DNA of 33,023 bases from Candidatus Omnitrophota bacterium (GTDB lineage Bacteria; Hinthialibacterota; Hinthialibacteria; Hinthialibacterales; Hinthialibacteraceae), in NCBI GenBank assembly GCA_003598175.1, contig QZKN01000118.1:1-33023 (forward strand), read 5' to 3'. Both the position numbers and the translations under genes were made by a program. Of the stretch, positions 1 through 6,184 are shown one piece after another (position 1 is the stretch's first letter; the number at the start of each line of letters is the position of its first letter). The notes below the pieces were generated by a model, which saw nothing but the letters and a program-made list of their open reading frames with translations, was not told the DNA's origin and did not search any database.

Positions 1-25
1 GGGGCGGTTCGCGAACCGCCCCTAC
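1..25. repeat. REP-like palindrome, copy 1 of an inverted pair
   Basis: Positions 1-22 form a perfect palindrome (arms GGGGCGGTTCG and CGAACCGCCCC) followed by TAC. The window edge may cut a longer element. A second palindrome of the same style at 90-115 begins with GTA and faces it, so the two form a head-to-head pair about 65 bases apart. This resembles REP/REPIN-type extragenic palindromes. It probably forms a stable hairpin, but no function is shown. Confidence 0.7.
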
Positions 26-89
26 ACGGAATTTTCATCCTTTGTCGTGACCTATTTTGGTCATGGCGGTTTCTATGAAAATGCACATT

Positions 90-115
90 GTAGGGGCAGG
101 TTTGAAACCTGCCCC
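90..115. repeat. REP-like palindrome, copy 2 of the pair
   Basis: GTA is followed by two 11-base arms, GGGGCAGGTTT at 93-103 and AAACCTGCCCC at 105-115, around a single G. The outer GTAGGGGC is shared (as reverse complement) with the copy at the left edge, while the inner bases differ. That pattern of conserved ends and covarying centre is typical of an extragenic palindrome family. It lies about 80 bases upstream of the pseudopilin gene start. Confidence 0.7.
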
Positions 116-138
116 CGATGAGGTACTTTCATACATCG

Positions 139-169
139 TTGCAACTTTTCAATAATGTGGAGTTATATA
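139..169 (+). promoter_or_regulatory. Possible promoter of the first pseudopilin gene
   Basis: TTGCAA at 139-144 and TATATA at 164-169 could be -35 and -10 boxes, but the spacing of 19 is long. A spacing of 18 (TTATAT) is also possible. The resulting leader would be very short before the AGGAG ribosome site at 180-184, so this is a weak call. Confidence 0.25.
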
Positions 170-193
170 AAAAAACGACAAGGAGTATTTGGA

Positions 194-835
194 ATGTCAA
201 AAAAGGCTTTCACTCTCATCGAACTACTCATCGTTGTCGCCATCATCGGCATTCTGGCCGCCATTGCGGTTCCGAATTTCCTGAATGCGCAACTCAAAGC
301 CAAAGTCGCCCGCACCCAGGCGGACATGCGCAACGTCGCCACCGCCATTCAGACGTTCAACATGGATAAAAATGTCATGTTGCTCGATTTCTGGGATGAC
401 GATGAGGCTTTTGCCATTACTCGTTGGCAGGAAAATTTTGCCGGCGTGGGTCCCCGTCCTCCATATACCACGTTCGAAGGTCCTTTCTATCCACTGACAT
501 CGCCGGTTTCCTATATTTCCTCTTTACCGCAAGATCCCTTCAGCCCCCGTAAACAGGATGTCGGCTTCGGCGCCAACGAACAGGGATTCAGCTACATCTA
601 CTTCGACAACGAACCCGGCCGCGGCGATGACCACGGAATTAATCTTTATCAAACCGGAAACGTCCTCGGCGAGCAACTGGGCATTAAACCGTTAAAAGAA
701 GGCGAATTCGCCATGATCAGTATCGGGCCTGATGGAGTGATGGGAGTCGGTTCAAGTCCCGGAAGCCTTCGTGGCATGCCATACGACGTCAGCAATGGCG
801 TGGTCAGCGACGGAGATATCGTTCGGCGTCAGTAA
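194..835 (+). CDS. Type II secretion/type IV pilin-like pseudopilin (GspG-like)
   Basis: A 213-residue protein with a classical class III prepilin signal: a short basic leader (MSKKA), then FTLIELLIVVAIIGILAAIA, the cleavage/methylation and hydrophobic assembly helix, followed by VPNFLNAQ. The globular part carries aspartate- and glycine-rich loops and ends in a motif of the type IGPDGVMG...SNGVVSDGDIVR, which many environmental pseudopilins of this size share. The start at 194 is chosen over an upstream ATG at 155 because AGGAG at 180-184 is correctly spaced and because the prepilin leader starts there. No secretion ATPase, prepilin peptidase or outer-membrane secretin is nearby, so it probably works with machinery encoded elsewhere or is a stand-alone secreted pilin-like protein. 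A second, related gene lies at 3880-4488 on the other strand. Confidence 0.88.
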   Translation: MSKKAFTLIELLIVVAIIGILAAIAVPNFLNAQLKAKVARTQADMRNVATAIQTFNMDKNVMLLDFWDDDEAFAITRWQENFAGVGPRPPYTTFEGPFYPLTSPVSYISSLPQDPFSPRKQDVGFGANEQGFSYIYFDNEPGRGDDHGINLYQTGNVLGEQLGIKPLKEGEFAMISIGPDGVMGVGSSPGSLRGMPYDVSNGVVSDGDIVRRQ

Positions 836-844
836 AATCAAAAA

Positions 845-875
845 GTAGGGTGGGATGAGCAAAGCGAATCCCACC
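845..875. repeat. GTAGGGTGGGAT-type palindromic repeat, copy A
   Basis: The 31-base element starts GTAGGGTGGGATGAGC and ends GCGAATCCCACC. Arms GGTGGGAT and ATCCCACC (849-856 and 868-875) enclose an 11-base loop. A second copy in the same orientation, differing by one insertion and one or two substitutions, lies at 27115-27146. It sits directly after the pseudopilin stop, where it may also act as a 3' hairpin for the transcript. Confidence 0.75.
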
Positions 876-902
876 ATTCCTATTGGATTCCTGTTTTTCC
901 CG

Positions 903-1805
903 CTATTTCGTCCATGGTTTCATATATTCAATAAACCGCCTTGCATAACGATCCAGATTTTCCATACTTCCTCCGCCTTGTATCGGCGAACACATTTCAT
1001 AGGCGACGGTTCCATCGAATCCGATCTCTTGCAACGTATCGAAAAACTGTTTGTAATCGATGAAGCCATCCCCCATCGCCGCGGCTCGTATGTCATCCAA
1101 TACCTGCTCAAAGACATTGCCGTCGTGGGGGTGGTGATAACGGAAACGTGGGCGTTTGACGTAATCGGCGACGGTGGTATGCACCGTGCGCGATCCCATA
1201 TGCAACGCCGCTTCGCGCAGGTCGTCGCCATGCAACGCCGGCGACCAGGCGTCAAAGCAGGCCTTGCAATTGGGGCGATCGATCTCGTCAATCAAATCCG
1301 CCATCGCCAGATAATGCCCGCCGACGTCGTCATGATTTTGAATGCCGATCGTGACGCCATATTCCGCAGCGATATCGCAAGCCTGCCGCATAAAATCGAC
1401 GCAACGGTTCCACAACTGCAAATACGGCACACCGTTGTTGTCCAAACCGGTCAAAAGTCGAATGATCGGCGCTTTCAATTGTTTGGCCATCAGCGCATAG
1501 AAACGGATATTGACCAGCTGCATTTCACCCAGCGGCGCGAAAGGCCCGGCGGTCGCGGTAAAACCGGCGCTGGGATCACTGTAGCCGGCGAGGGCGGCAA
1601 CCGTGAGATGATGGTTTTCAAGAAGCTCGACCAATTTCGCGATTTTTTCCTCGCCGTATTCAAGCGGAGAAAGATGCGGCCGTTTGGTCATGAGCATGAC
1701 GCCGGAATAGCCCAATTCGGCGGCGTGGGGGATGAATTCTTCCAACCTCAAAGTGGCCTGCCCCCAAAATCCGGCGTAACTGACGGAATGCAGAACAGGT
1801 TTCAT
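903..1805 (-). CDS. Sugar phosphate isomerase/epimerase-like TIM-barrel protein
   Basis: A 300-residue protein without a signal peptide. It has the layout of the xylose-isomerase-like TIM barrel superfamily (AP endonuclease 2 family fold), which includes sugar isomerases, epimerases and inosose dehydratases. Visible features are an N-terminal strand with HSVSYAGFWG, an IRLLTG strand, IGIQNHDD near residue 155-165, ACFDAWSP with a likely metal-binding Asp, a VHTTVADY strand, and VAYEMCSPI near the C-terminus, whose Glu matches the usual last metal ligand. The start at 1805 is supported by AGGAGG about nine bases upstream. It is divergently transcribed from a Gfo/Idh/MocA oxidoreductase; the two families often work in the same sugar or inositol pathways. 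The exact substrate cannot be read from the sequence. Confidence 0.85.
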   Translation of the reverse strand: MKPVLHSVSYAGFWGQATLRLEEFIPHAAELGYSGVMLMTKRPHLSPLEYGEEKIAKLVELLENHHLTVAALAGYSDPSAGFTATAGPFAPLGEMQLVNIRFYALMAKQLKAPIIRLLTGLDNNGVPYLQLWNRCVDFMRQACDIAAEYGVTIGIQNHDDVGGHYLAMADLIDEIDRPNCKACFDAWSPALHGDDLREAALHMGSRTVHTTVADYVKRPRFRYHHPHDGNVFEQVLDDIRAAAMGDGFIDYKQFFDTLQEIGFDGTVAYEMCSPIQGGGSMENLDRYARRFIEYMKPWTK

Positions 1806-1898
1806 GCTTTACTACCTCCTTATTTGTATGAAAGGTAACGCCGGCATCCTCCCGGCATATTGCCGAGACGACGGCGTTTCATTGCCGGTTACATTTTG

Positions 1899-2189
1899 TC
1901 ATGCTTTTGAAGGGATGATAGGTTTGCCTATGCCTTGATTCCACAGATTCATTCCGATTGGTTCTCCCGGTTCTTCAGGAAAGACGATCGTACCGGTCGC
2001 TTCGACGGGAACGTCGGTTTCAATGGCGGATCGGAGTGAAGTCGGCGTCGGATCCGCACTGACGACGCCGATAATAATCCACTGGCCGCCCGCGGCGTCC
2101 TGCCGGCGGCCCTGTTGTTTCTTGTCCGGCTGGTGGAACTCGATTCCCTTCGAATGGCTATAAACGGCGCTAAAAAATGATAAAGTGTT
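1899..2189 (-). pseudogene. Possible 5'-truncated gene remnant
   Basis: One minus-strand frame stays open for 96 codons, from just after a TAA at 2192-2190 to a TGA at 1901-1899. It has no ATG or GTG start in its first two-thirds. The translation looks protein-like rather than random: it includes GIEFHQPDKKQQGRR, GGQWIIIGVVSADPTPTS, a stretch rich in Val, Pro and Glu, and a C-terminus GMNLWNQGIGKPIIPSKA. I do not recognise the family. It may be the C-terminal end of an ancient gene whose 5' part was lost, or a chance open frame. The palindromes just upstream of it could mark the break. Confidence 0.25.
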
Positions 2190-2213
2190 TTATGAAAAAA
2201 AAACGCGGGGAGA

Positions 2214-2235
2214 GCAGGCGTCCCCGCCTGCATGG
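2214..2235. repeat. GCARGCG-type short palindrome, copy A
   Basis: Arms GCAGGCG (2214-2220) and CGCCTGC (2225-2231) enclose TCCC and are followed by ATGG. The same design, GCAAGCG-TCC-CGCTTGC then ATG, occurs at 18790-18809. A run of A and GGGG precedes it. Confidence 0.6.
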
Positions 2236-2263
2236 TTGTTAAAGGAAATATCCCGGCTTTATC

Positions 2264-2289
2264 GTGCAAGCGAGGACGCTTGTTCTACC
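2264..2289. repeat. GTAGAAC-linked short palindrome, copy A
   Basis: Arms CAAGCG (2267-2272) and CGCTTG (2277-2282) enclose AGGA. They are followed by TTCTAC, so on the minus strand the element reads GTAGAACAAGCG and onward. A similar GTAGAAC followed by the palindrome CCTCG-CGT-CGAGG lies at 27045-27063. It may form a pair with the palindrome at 2214-2235, about 30 bases away. Confidence 0.5.
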
Positions 2290-2415
2290 CGCGATACCAG
2301 TTTCCAAAAAGAGCAAAGGAAGTCGCTCTTTCCCCATCCATGTTGGGATGCAACAAAAGCGGCTGCTTGACCTGTTCTTACAACTTTGTTTTCGCAGTGA
2401 AGGGAGACCCTATAC

Positions 2416-3807
2416 ATGAAAAAAATATCCCGCCGTCTATTTTTAACCGGTTCGGCAGCGACATTGGCTGCCGCCGGCTGCTCGACCACCGGAACCCGTC
2501 AAACCACCATTTCGAAAAGCGGATTCAAATCACCGAACGAGAAATTGAATATTGCCGCCATCGGCGTCGGCGGGAAGGGGCGCAGCGACGTCGATACCTG
2601 CAACAGCGAGAACATCGTTGCGTTGTGCGACGTCGATTGGCGCAGCGCCGCCGGCGCATTCCGTCGTTATCCCGACGCCAGGCAATACAAGGATTTCCGC
2701 AAAATGCTCGACGAATGCAAGGAAATCGACGCCGTAACGATTTCCACGCCCGATCACATGCACGCGATCGCCGCCATGCGCTGCATGGAAATGGGCAAGC
2801 ACGTCTACGTGCAGAAACCGCTGACGCATACCGTCTTCGAAGCGCGCCTATTACGAGAAACCGCGCATAAGCATGGCGTCGCCACTCAAATGGGAAATCA
2901 GGGCGCGGCAACGGACATGCATCGCGAAATCTGTGAACTGATCTGGGCGAATTTGATCGGACCCGTGCGCGAGGTGCATTCGTGGACCGACCGCCCGCAA
3001 GGTTGGTGGCCGCAGGGGATTCCCGATCCCCTGCCCGAACAGCCGGTTCCCGAACATCTCGATTGGGATTTGTGGCTCGGTCCGGCCCCGTTTCGTCCTT
3101 ATAATGCCGGTTACTGTCCTTTCAAATGGAGGGGGTGGTGGGATTACGGCTGCGGCGCGCTCGGCGATATTGCCTGTCACAACTTGAGTCCGGTGGTCAA
3201 AGCCTTGCGAATGGAATATCCGGCCAGCGTGGAGTGCATTCATTTGAAAGACGCCAACGATCAGACTTTTCCGAACGAATCCATTCTTCGTTACGAATTC
3301 CCGCAATGTGGAAATTTCAACGCTTTCACCCTGTTTTGGTATGACGGGAAGCTCAAACCGAAACTTCCCGACGGCGTCTCGGAAGATCTCGAGTTGTTGA
3401 ATGAAGGCACGGGAACCCTGTTTATCGGCGATAAAGGACTGATCGTGATGAAAGGTGAACTTGCAAAAAATATAGTAGTCATTGATGGCGAGATTATCGA
3501 AGACTACGAAAAACCGGCTATGATCATTCCCCGCCTTCCTAATATCCTCGATAAGGATGGGAAATATCAGGATTCCGATCGCATGCACAAATTGGATTGG
3601 ATTTTATCCTGCAAAACCGGTTCCGTCTCTGGCGCGAACTTCGATCATGCGGGACCGTTGACGGAATGGGTGGTGATGGGAAACATTTCCTTGAAATTCC
3701 CGCACCAAAAATTGGAGTGGGACGGCCCGAACATGCGTTTTACAAATTGCAAAGAGGCCAATCGTTACGTGACCAAGAACTATCGCAAAGGCTGGGAACT
3801 GACATAA
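2416..3807 (+). CDS. Secreted Gfo/Idh/MocA family oxidoreductase
   Basis: A 463-residue NAD(P)-dependent dehydrogenase-like protein. The N-terminus carries a Tat-type twin Arg (SRRLFLTGSA) running into a lipobox-like AAAGC with Cys22, so it is probably exported folded and perhaps lipid-anchored. The Rossmann domain begins near residue 45 with IAAIGVGGKGRSDVD, a glycine-rich dinucleotide-binding turn. CDVD is at 71-74, STPDHMHA follows strand 5, and VQKPLTHT at 132-139 contains the family's Lys-Pro. The C-terminal part has the family-typical DYGCGALGDIACHNLS stretch with a candidate catalytic His. The start is supported by AAGGGAG about ten bases upstream. Exported members of this family are common in Planctomycetota-like genomes and are thought to act on sugars or sugar derivatives. 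It diverges from the TIM-barrel isomerase gene. Confidence 0.9.
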   Translation: MKKISRRLFLTGSAATLAAAGCSTTGTRQTTISKSGFKSPNEKLNIAAIGVGGKGRSDVDTCNSENIVALCDVDWRSAAGAFRRYPDARQYKDFRKMLDECKEIDAVTISTPDHMHAIAAMRCMEMGKHVYVQKPLTHTVFEARLLRETAHKHGVATQMGNQGAATDMHREICELIWANLIGPVREVHSWTDRPQGWWPQGIPDPLPEQPVPEHLDWDLWLGPAPFRPYNAGYCPFKWRGWWDYGCGALGDIACHNLSPVVKALRMEYPASVECIHLKDANDQTFPNESILRYEFPQCGNFNAFTLFWYDGKLKPKLPDGVSEDLELLNEGTGTLFIGDKGLIVMKGELAKNIVVIDGEIIEDYEKPAMIIPRLPNILDKDGKYQDSDRMHKLDWILSCKTGSVSGANFDHAGPLTEWVVMGNISLKFPHQKLEWDGPNMRFTNCKEANRYVTKNYRKGWELT

Positions 3808-3879
3808 GAAAATCCGGCAAATGTTTAGGGGAGTTCGTGGACGAAGCTTGATCTGCTCCGGCTGTGAAGATCCCGCGGC

Positions 3880-4488
3880 TCAACGTTTCTGATTCGCGCT
3901 GGTCAGGAATCCGGGACCTGCAAAGTAGATATCCCCCCGACTATTCAATCCGTTTGATGCGTTAAACGACAAACCCGCCGAGCTGAAATCCGCTTCCGGC
4001 CGCTTGTCGGGGCCCTGCGAGGCGAAATAGTATCGCGTATCCGGCGGCAGGGGAACGGCATTGATGGCGGTGGTCATCCAGCCCCAATGACCCAAGCCGG
4101 GTTTGGCAACCCAAAGGTCATAGGTTCTGTACATCCAGGAACCGCTGGTTTGCGTTACCCAGCTGAGACCGTTCGGGGTATCGTAATCCCCGAAGGGATC
4201 CTGTGGAAATCCACTGATATAGGCAACCGGCGTTGTCAACGCCGTCCAGCGGCATTCAAGAGGGTTGGTTCCCCATCGAATCAGATCGATCCAGGGATAA
4301 TCGTTGTTATCCAACCGATACATTTCCATCGCCATGCCATACGACCGCTGGTCGCTCTCCACCCGCGCGATCTTGGCTCGCACCTGCGCGTTCATGAAAT
4401 TCGGAACGGCAATGGCGGCCAAAATACCGATGATGGCCACGACGATCAACAGTTCGATCAGCGTAAATCCTCGTGTAAAACGTTTCAT
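3880..4488 (-). CDS. Type II secretion/type IV pilin-like pseudopilin
   Basis: A 202-residue protein starting MKRFTRG, followed by the prepilin helix FTLIELLIVVAIIGILAAIA, identical to that of the gene at 194-835, and VPNFMNAQVRAKIARVESDQR. The globular domain contains TTPVAYISGFPQDPFG, a motif also close to TSPVSYISSLPQDPF in the other gene, and ends FNASNGLNSRGDIYFAGPGF. The start at 4488 is preferred to the upstream ATG at 4521 because GGGAGG lies eight to nine bases before it and because leader peptides of prepilins are short. The two pseudopilins are clearly paralogues. No other secretion gene is adjacent. Confidence 0.88.
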   Translation of the reverse strand: MKRFTRGFTLIELLIVVAIIGILAAIAVPNFMNAQVRAKIARVESDQRSYGMAMEMYRLDNNDYPWIDLIRWGTNPLECRWTALTTPVAYISGFPQDPFGDYDTPNGLSWVTQTSGSWMYRTYDLWVAKPGLGHWGWMTTAINAVPLPPDTRYYFASQGPDKRPEADFSSAGLSFNASNGLNSRGDIYFAGPGFLTSANQKR

Positions 4489-4527
4489 TGGTTGTACCTC
4501 CCACAAATAAAAAAATGACACGATACC

Positions 4528-4556
4528 ATTCCAGCAAAGTATATCGGCAATTTCAA
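4528..4556 (-). promoter_or_regulatory. Possible promoter of the second pseudopilin gene
   Basis: On the minus strand TTGAAA (4556-4551) is separated by 17 bases from TGGAAT (4533-4528), about 40 bases upstream of the start codon at 4488. The -35 box matches five of six consensus bases and the -10 box four of six. Confidence 0.4.
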
Positions 4557-4658
4557 GAGAGAGGGCGCATTCTTTTCAGGAATTGTGTTATAATGGAATA
4601 CCATTTGCAACAATGGGAAAAAATCGGATTCCTGTGCTAAAACGAAATCCATATACCT

Positions 4659-4686
4659 TTGTCGTGTTTTTGTTTTTATGTATAAT
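4659..4686 (+). promoter_or_regulatory. Probable promoter of the KGGVGR operon
   Basis: A perfect -10 box TATAAT at 4681-4686 follows TTGTCG at 4659-4664 with a 16-base spacer, in an AT-rich stretch. It is 34 bases upstream of the first gene of the operon. No palindromic operator is visible over it. Confidence 0.5.
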
Positions 4687-4720
4687 AAATTAAAACCAAC
4701 CTTTTACCGCGAATCGATAC

Positions 4721-5575
4721 ATGATGATTAAACCGAATGTACTTGAAATCGCCCGTGAGAATTCAGAAAATCTACAGCGGCAGTACGAAGAACTTCTTGC
4801 CGAAGTCGAAACCAAGCATGTCGAAAACCTGAAAAGATTTACTCGTTGCATCGAACAGGACAGTTCCGTCTCGATCAACATGCGCCAGGAAGTATTGCTT
4901 GGCTATCTCACGTCCAATGCATACCATAATATATATGAATGGGTGCGGACGCGTGCGAAGCGATCTTCGAAAACGGAGGAGGAAATTTTGCGAGAGAAGC
5001 TGGGGAATTATTACGAAAAGCGATTGGCTTTCGATGAATATTTTGAACGTGGGAAAGAATTTCATTATGGAGCGGTAACTATTGGGGGATTGGGTGCTAA
5101 AAAATATGGCGATTATTGTATCGTGTTGAAGGATATTGCGCCTCCCGATACGAATCAAACGGTTTATCTGCAACACGACAGTTTGAATACGTATATGATT
5201 GGGAATGAGTTGAATATCGAACGGATTCGGAAAGAGACGGCTCCCCATTCACACCGGCACGTTCTCGTCGCGTGGAAACATGCGGACGAGGTTGCGGAGA
5301 TGAAGGAAGAGGGATGGCCTGCGTTGTTATTTGCGAATGAGGATTATGTGGAGGCAATATTCACGAAGCAAGTCTCCACTCATGATATTAAAGTGATCAG
5401 GATGCTCAAGTTGGATCACGATCTTCTCTTCGATTTTACTTTCGAGGATTTTAGGGGTAAACTGAATGATTGGGAACGATGTTCGACCGAAATGTTTTTC
5501 ATCATGCTGGATCAACTTGAAAAACATGAAATTCCGTTGGAGGTGGTAAACGATGATTACGCTTCTGGCCGGTGA
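4721..5575 (+). CDS. Unrecognised protein, first gene of the KGGVGR ATPase operon
   Basis: A 284-residue soluble protein with no signal peptide or membrane segment. I do not recognise the family. Residues 1-60 are charged, helical and probably coiled-coil. Residues 60-110 are helical and rich in Glu, Lys and Arg. Residues 111-200 change to a glycine-rich, strand-rich stretch beginning FHYGAVTIGGLGAKKYGDYC, followed by VYLQHDSLNTYM. A region with SHRHVLVAWKHADEV follows, then a mixed tail. The 114-132 stretch, with its Tyr-Gly and Gly-rich turn, is the most motif-like part and may mark a catalytic or nucleotide-binding domain. The last 23 bases overlap the next gene and contain its ribosome site, so translation is probably coupled. 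No clear ribosome site precedes its own ATG. In a defence reading it would be the effector or sensor, but nothing in the sequence proves that. Confidence 0.75.
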   Translation: MMIKPNVLEIARENSENLQRQYEELLAEVETKHVENLKRFTRCIEQDSSVSINMRQEVLLGYLTSNAYHNIYEWVRTRAKRSSKTEEEILREKLGNYYEKRLAFDEYFERGKEFHYGAVTIGGLGAKKYGDYCIVLKDIAPPDTNQTVYLQHDSLNTYMIGNELNIERIRKETAPHSHRHVLVAWKHADEVAEMKEEGWPALLFANEDYVEAIFTKQVSTHDIKVIRMLKLDHDLLFDFTFEDFRGKLNDWERCSTEMFFIMLDQLEKHEIPLEVVNDDYASGR

Positions 5576-6173
5576 TCTTGCCGATGGTTGGGCTTATGTC
5601 AAGCAGGAGGAACAGTTTTATGTGATTCGCCCGCCGTATCGCCATTGGTGCAAAACCACCATCGATGAACATACGATCGAAAAGGCCGTGGCCGATTACG
5701 GATTCGAGGTTTTGGAGGGCGAGTTTGAAAACTGGGATGGTTTAATCGGCTTTTTAAAAGTTCAGTTTGTGAAAACCCGCAAAGAGCGAGGACATTCCAT
5801 TCCTGATCGTGTGCGAATGAGTGAGTTGATTCAAAAAGCGCCGAAAGATATTTTATGGCGCTATCTTGACCGCATCGAAAAGGAATTGATTCCCAACGGT
5901 GAATGGGACGCCACGCTGAGTTTACTTACCGATTTGATGAACGCGGATAATGTGAAACAGGATTCCGAACTTGACAATCGTGTTCGCTTTGTTATGAAGT
6001 CATTCGAGAAAGCCAAACTGGCAGCGCAAAATGCACCGCGAAAATGCAGGGATGATGGAAGACACATCGTGGTTCAATTTCCGGATATATCCAACCAATG
6101 CAAAGATGGGCAACTTTCTGCGTTAATACGGACGATCTCGAATGCCAAACAAGTTTTGCCATTAACCGGGTAA
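5553..6173 (+). CDS. Unrecognised protein, second gene of the KGGVGR ATPase operon
   Basis: A 206-residue cytoplasmic protein of unknown family. The first 75 residues look like a small alpha/beta domain (LLAGDLADGWAYVKQEE, then FYVIRPPYRHW, and FEVLEGEFENWDGLIGFLK). The rest is helical, with WRYLDRIEKELIPNGEWDATLSLLTDLM at about 112-140, and a short strand-rich end HIVVQFPD. The start is set by GGAGG at the end of the preceding gene and by the 23-base overlap with it. Its stop is only 11 bases before the ATPase start. The tight spacing means the three proteins are almost certainly made together and probably form one functional unit. It could be an adaptor or an effector-associated domain protein; neither can be shown here. 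Confidence 0.78.
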   Translation: MITLLAGDLADGWAYVKQEEQFYVIRPPYRHWCKTTIDEHTIEKAVADYGFEVLEGEFENWDGLIGFLKVQFVKTRKERGHSIPDRVRMSELIQKAPKDILWRYLDRIEKELIPNGEWDATLSLLTDLMNADNVKQDSELDNRVRFVMKSFEKAKLAAQNAPRKCRDDGRHIVVQFPDISNQCKDGQLSALIRTISNAKQVLPLTG

Positions 6174-6184
6174 AACAAAAAATA

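Larger units (their letters stand above)
1806..2415. other. 610-base intergenic region between divergent genes
   Basis: This divergent intergenic space carries the ribosome site of each flanking gene at its ends, a possible gene remnant on the minus strand (1899-2189), and two short palindromes (2214-2235 and 2264-2289). No tRNA, convincing riboswitch or intact gene was seen. Open frames on the plus strand here are arginine- or serine-rich and look like noise. Confidence 0.6.

Noticed and set aside
855..1838. Long plus-strand open frame (327 codons) opposite the TIM-barrel gene
   Set aside because: It is the antisense shadow of the isomerase-like gene: its composition is skewed to Arg, His and Phe, and it has no domain signature or ribosome site.
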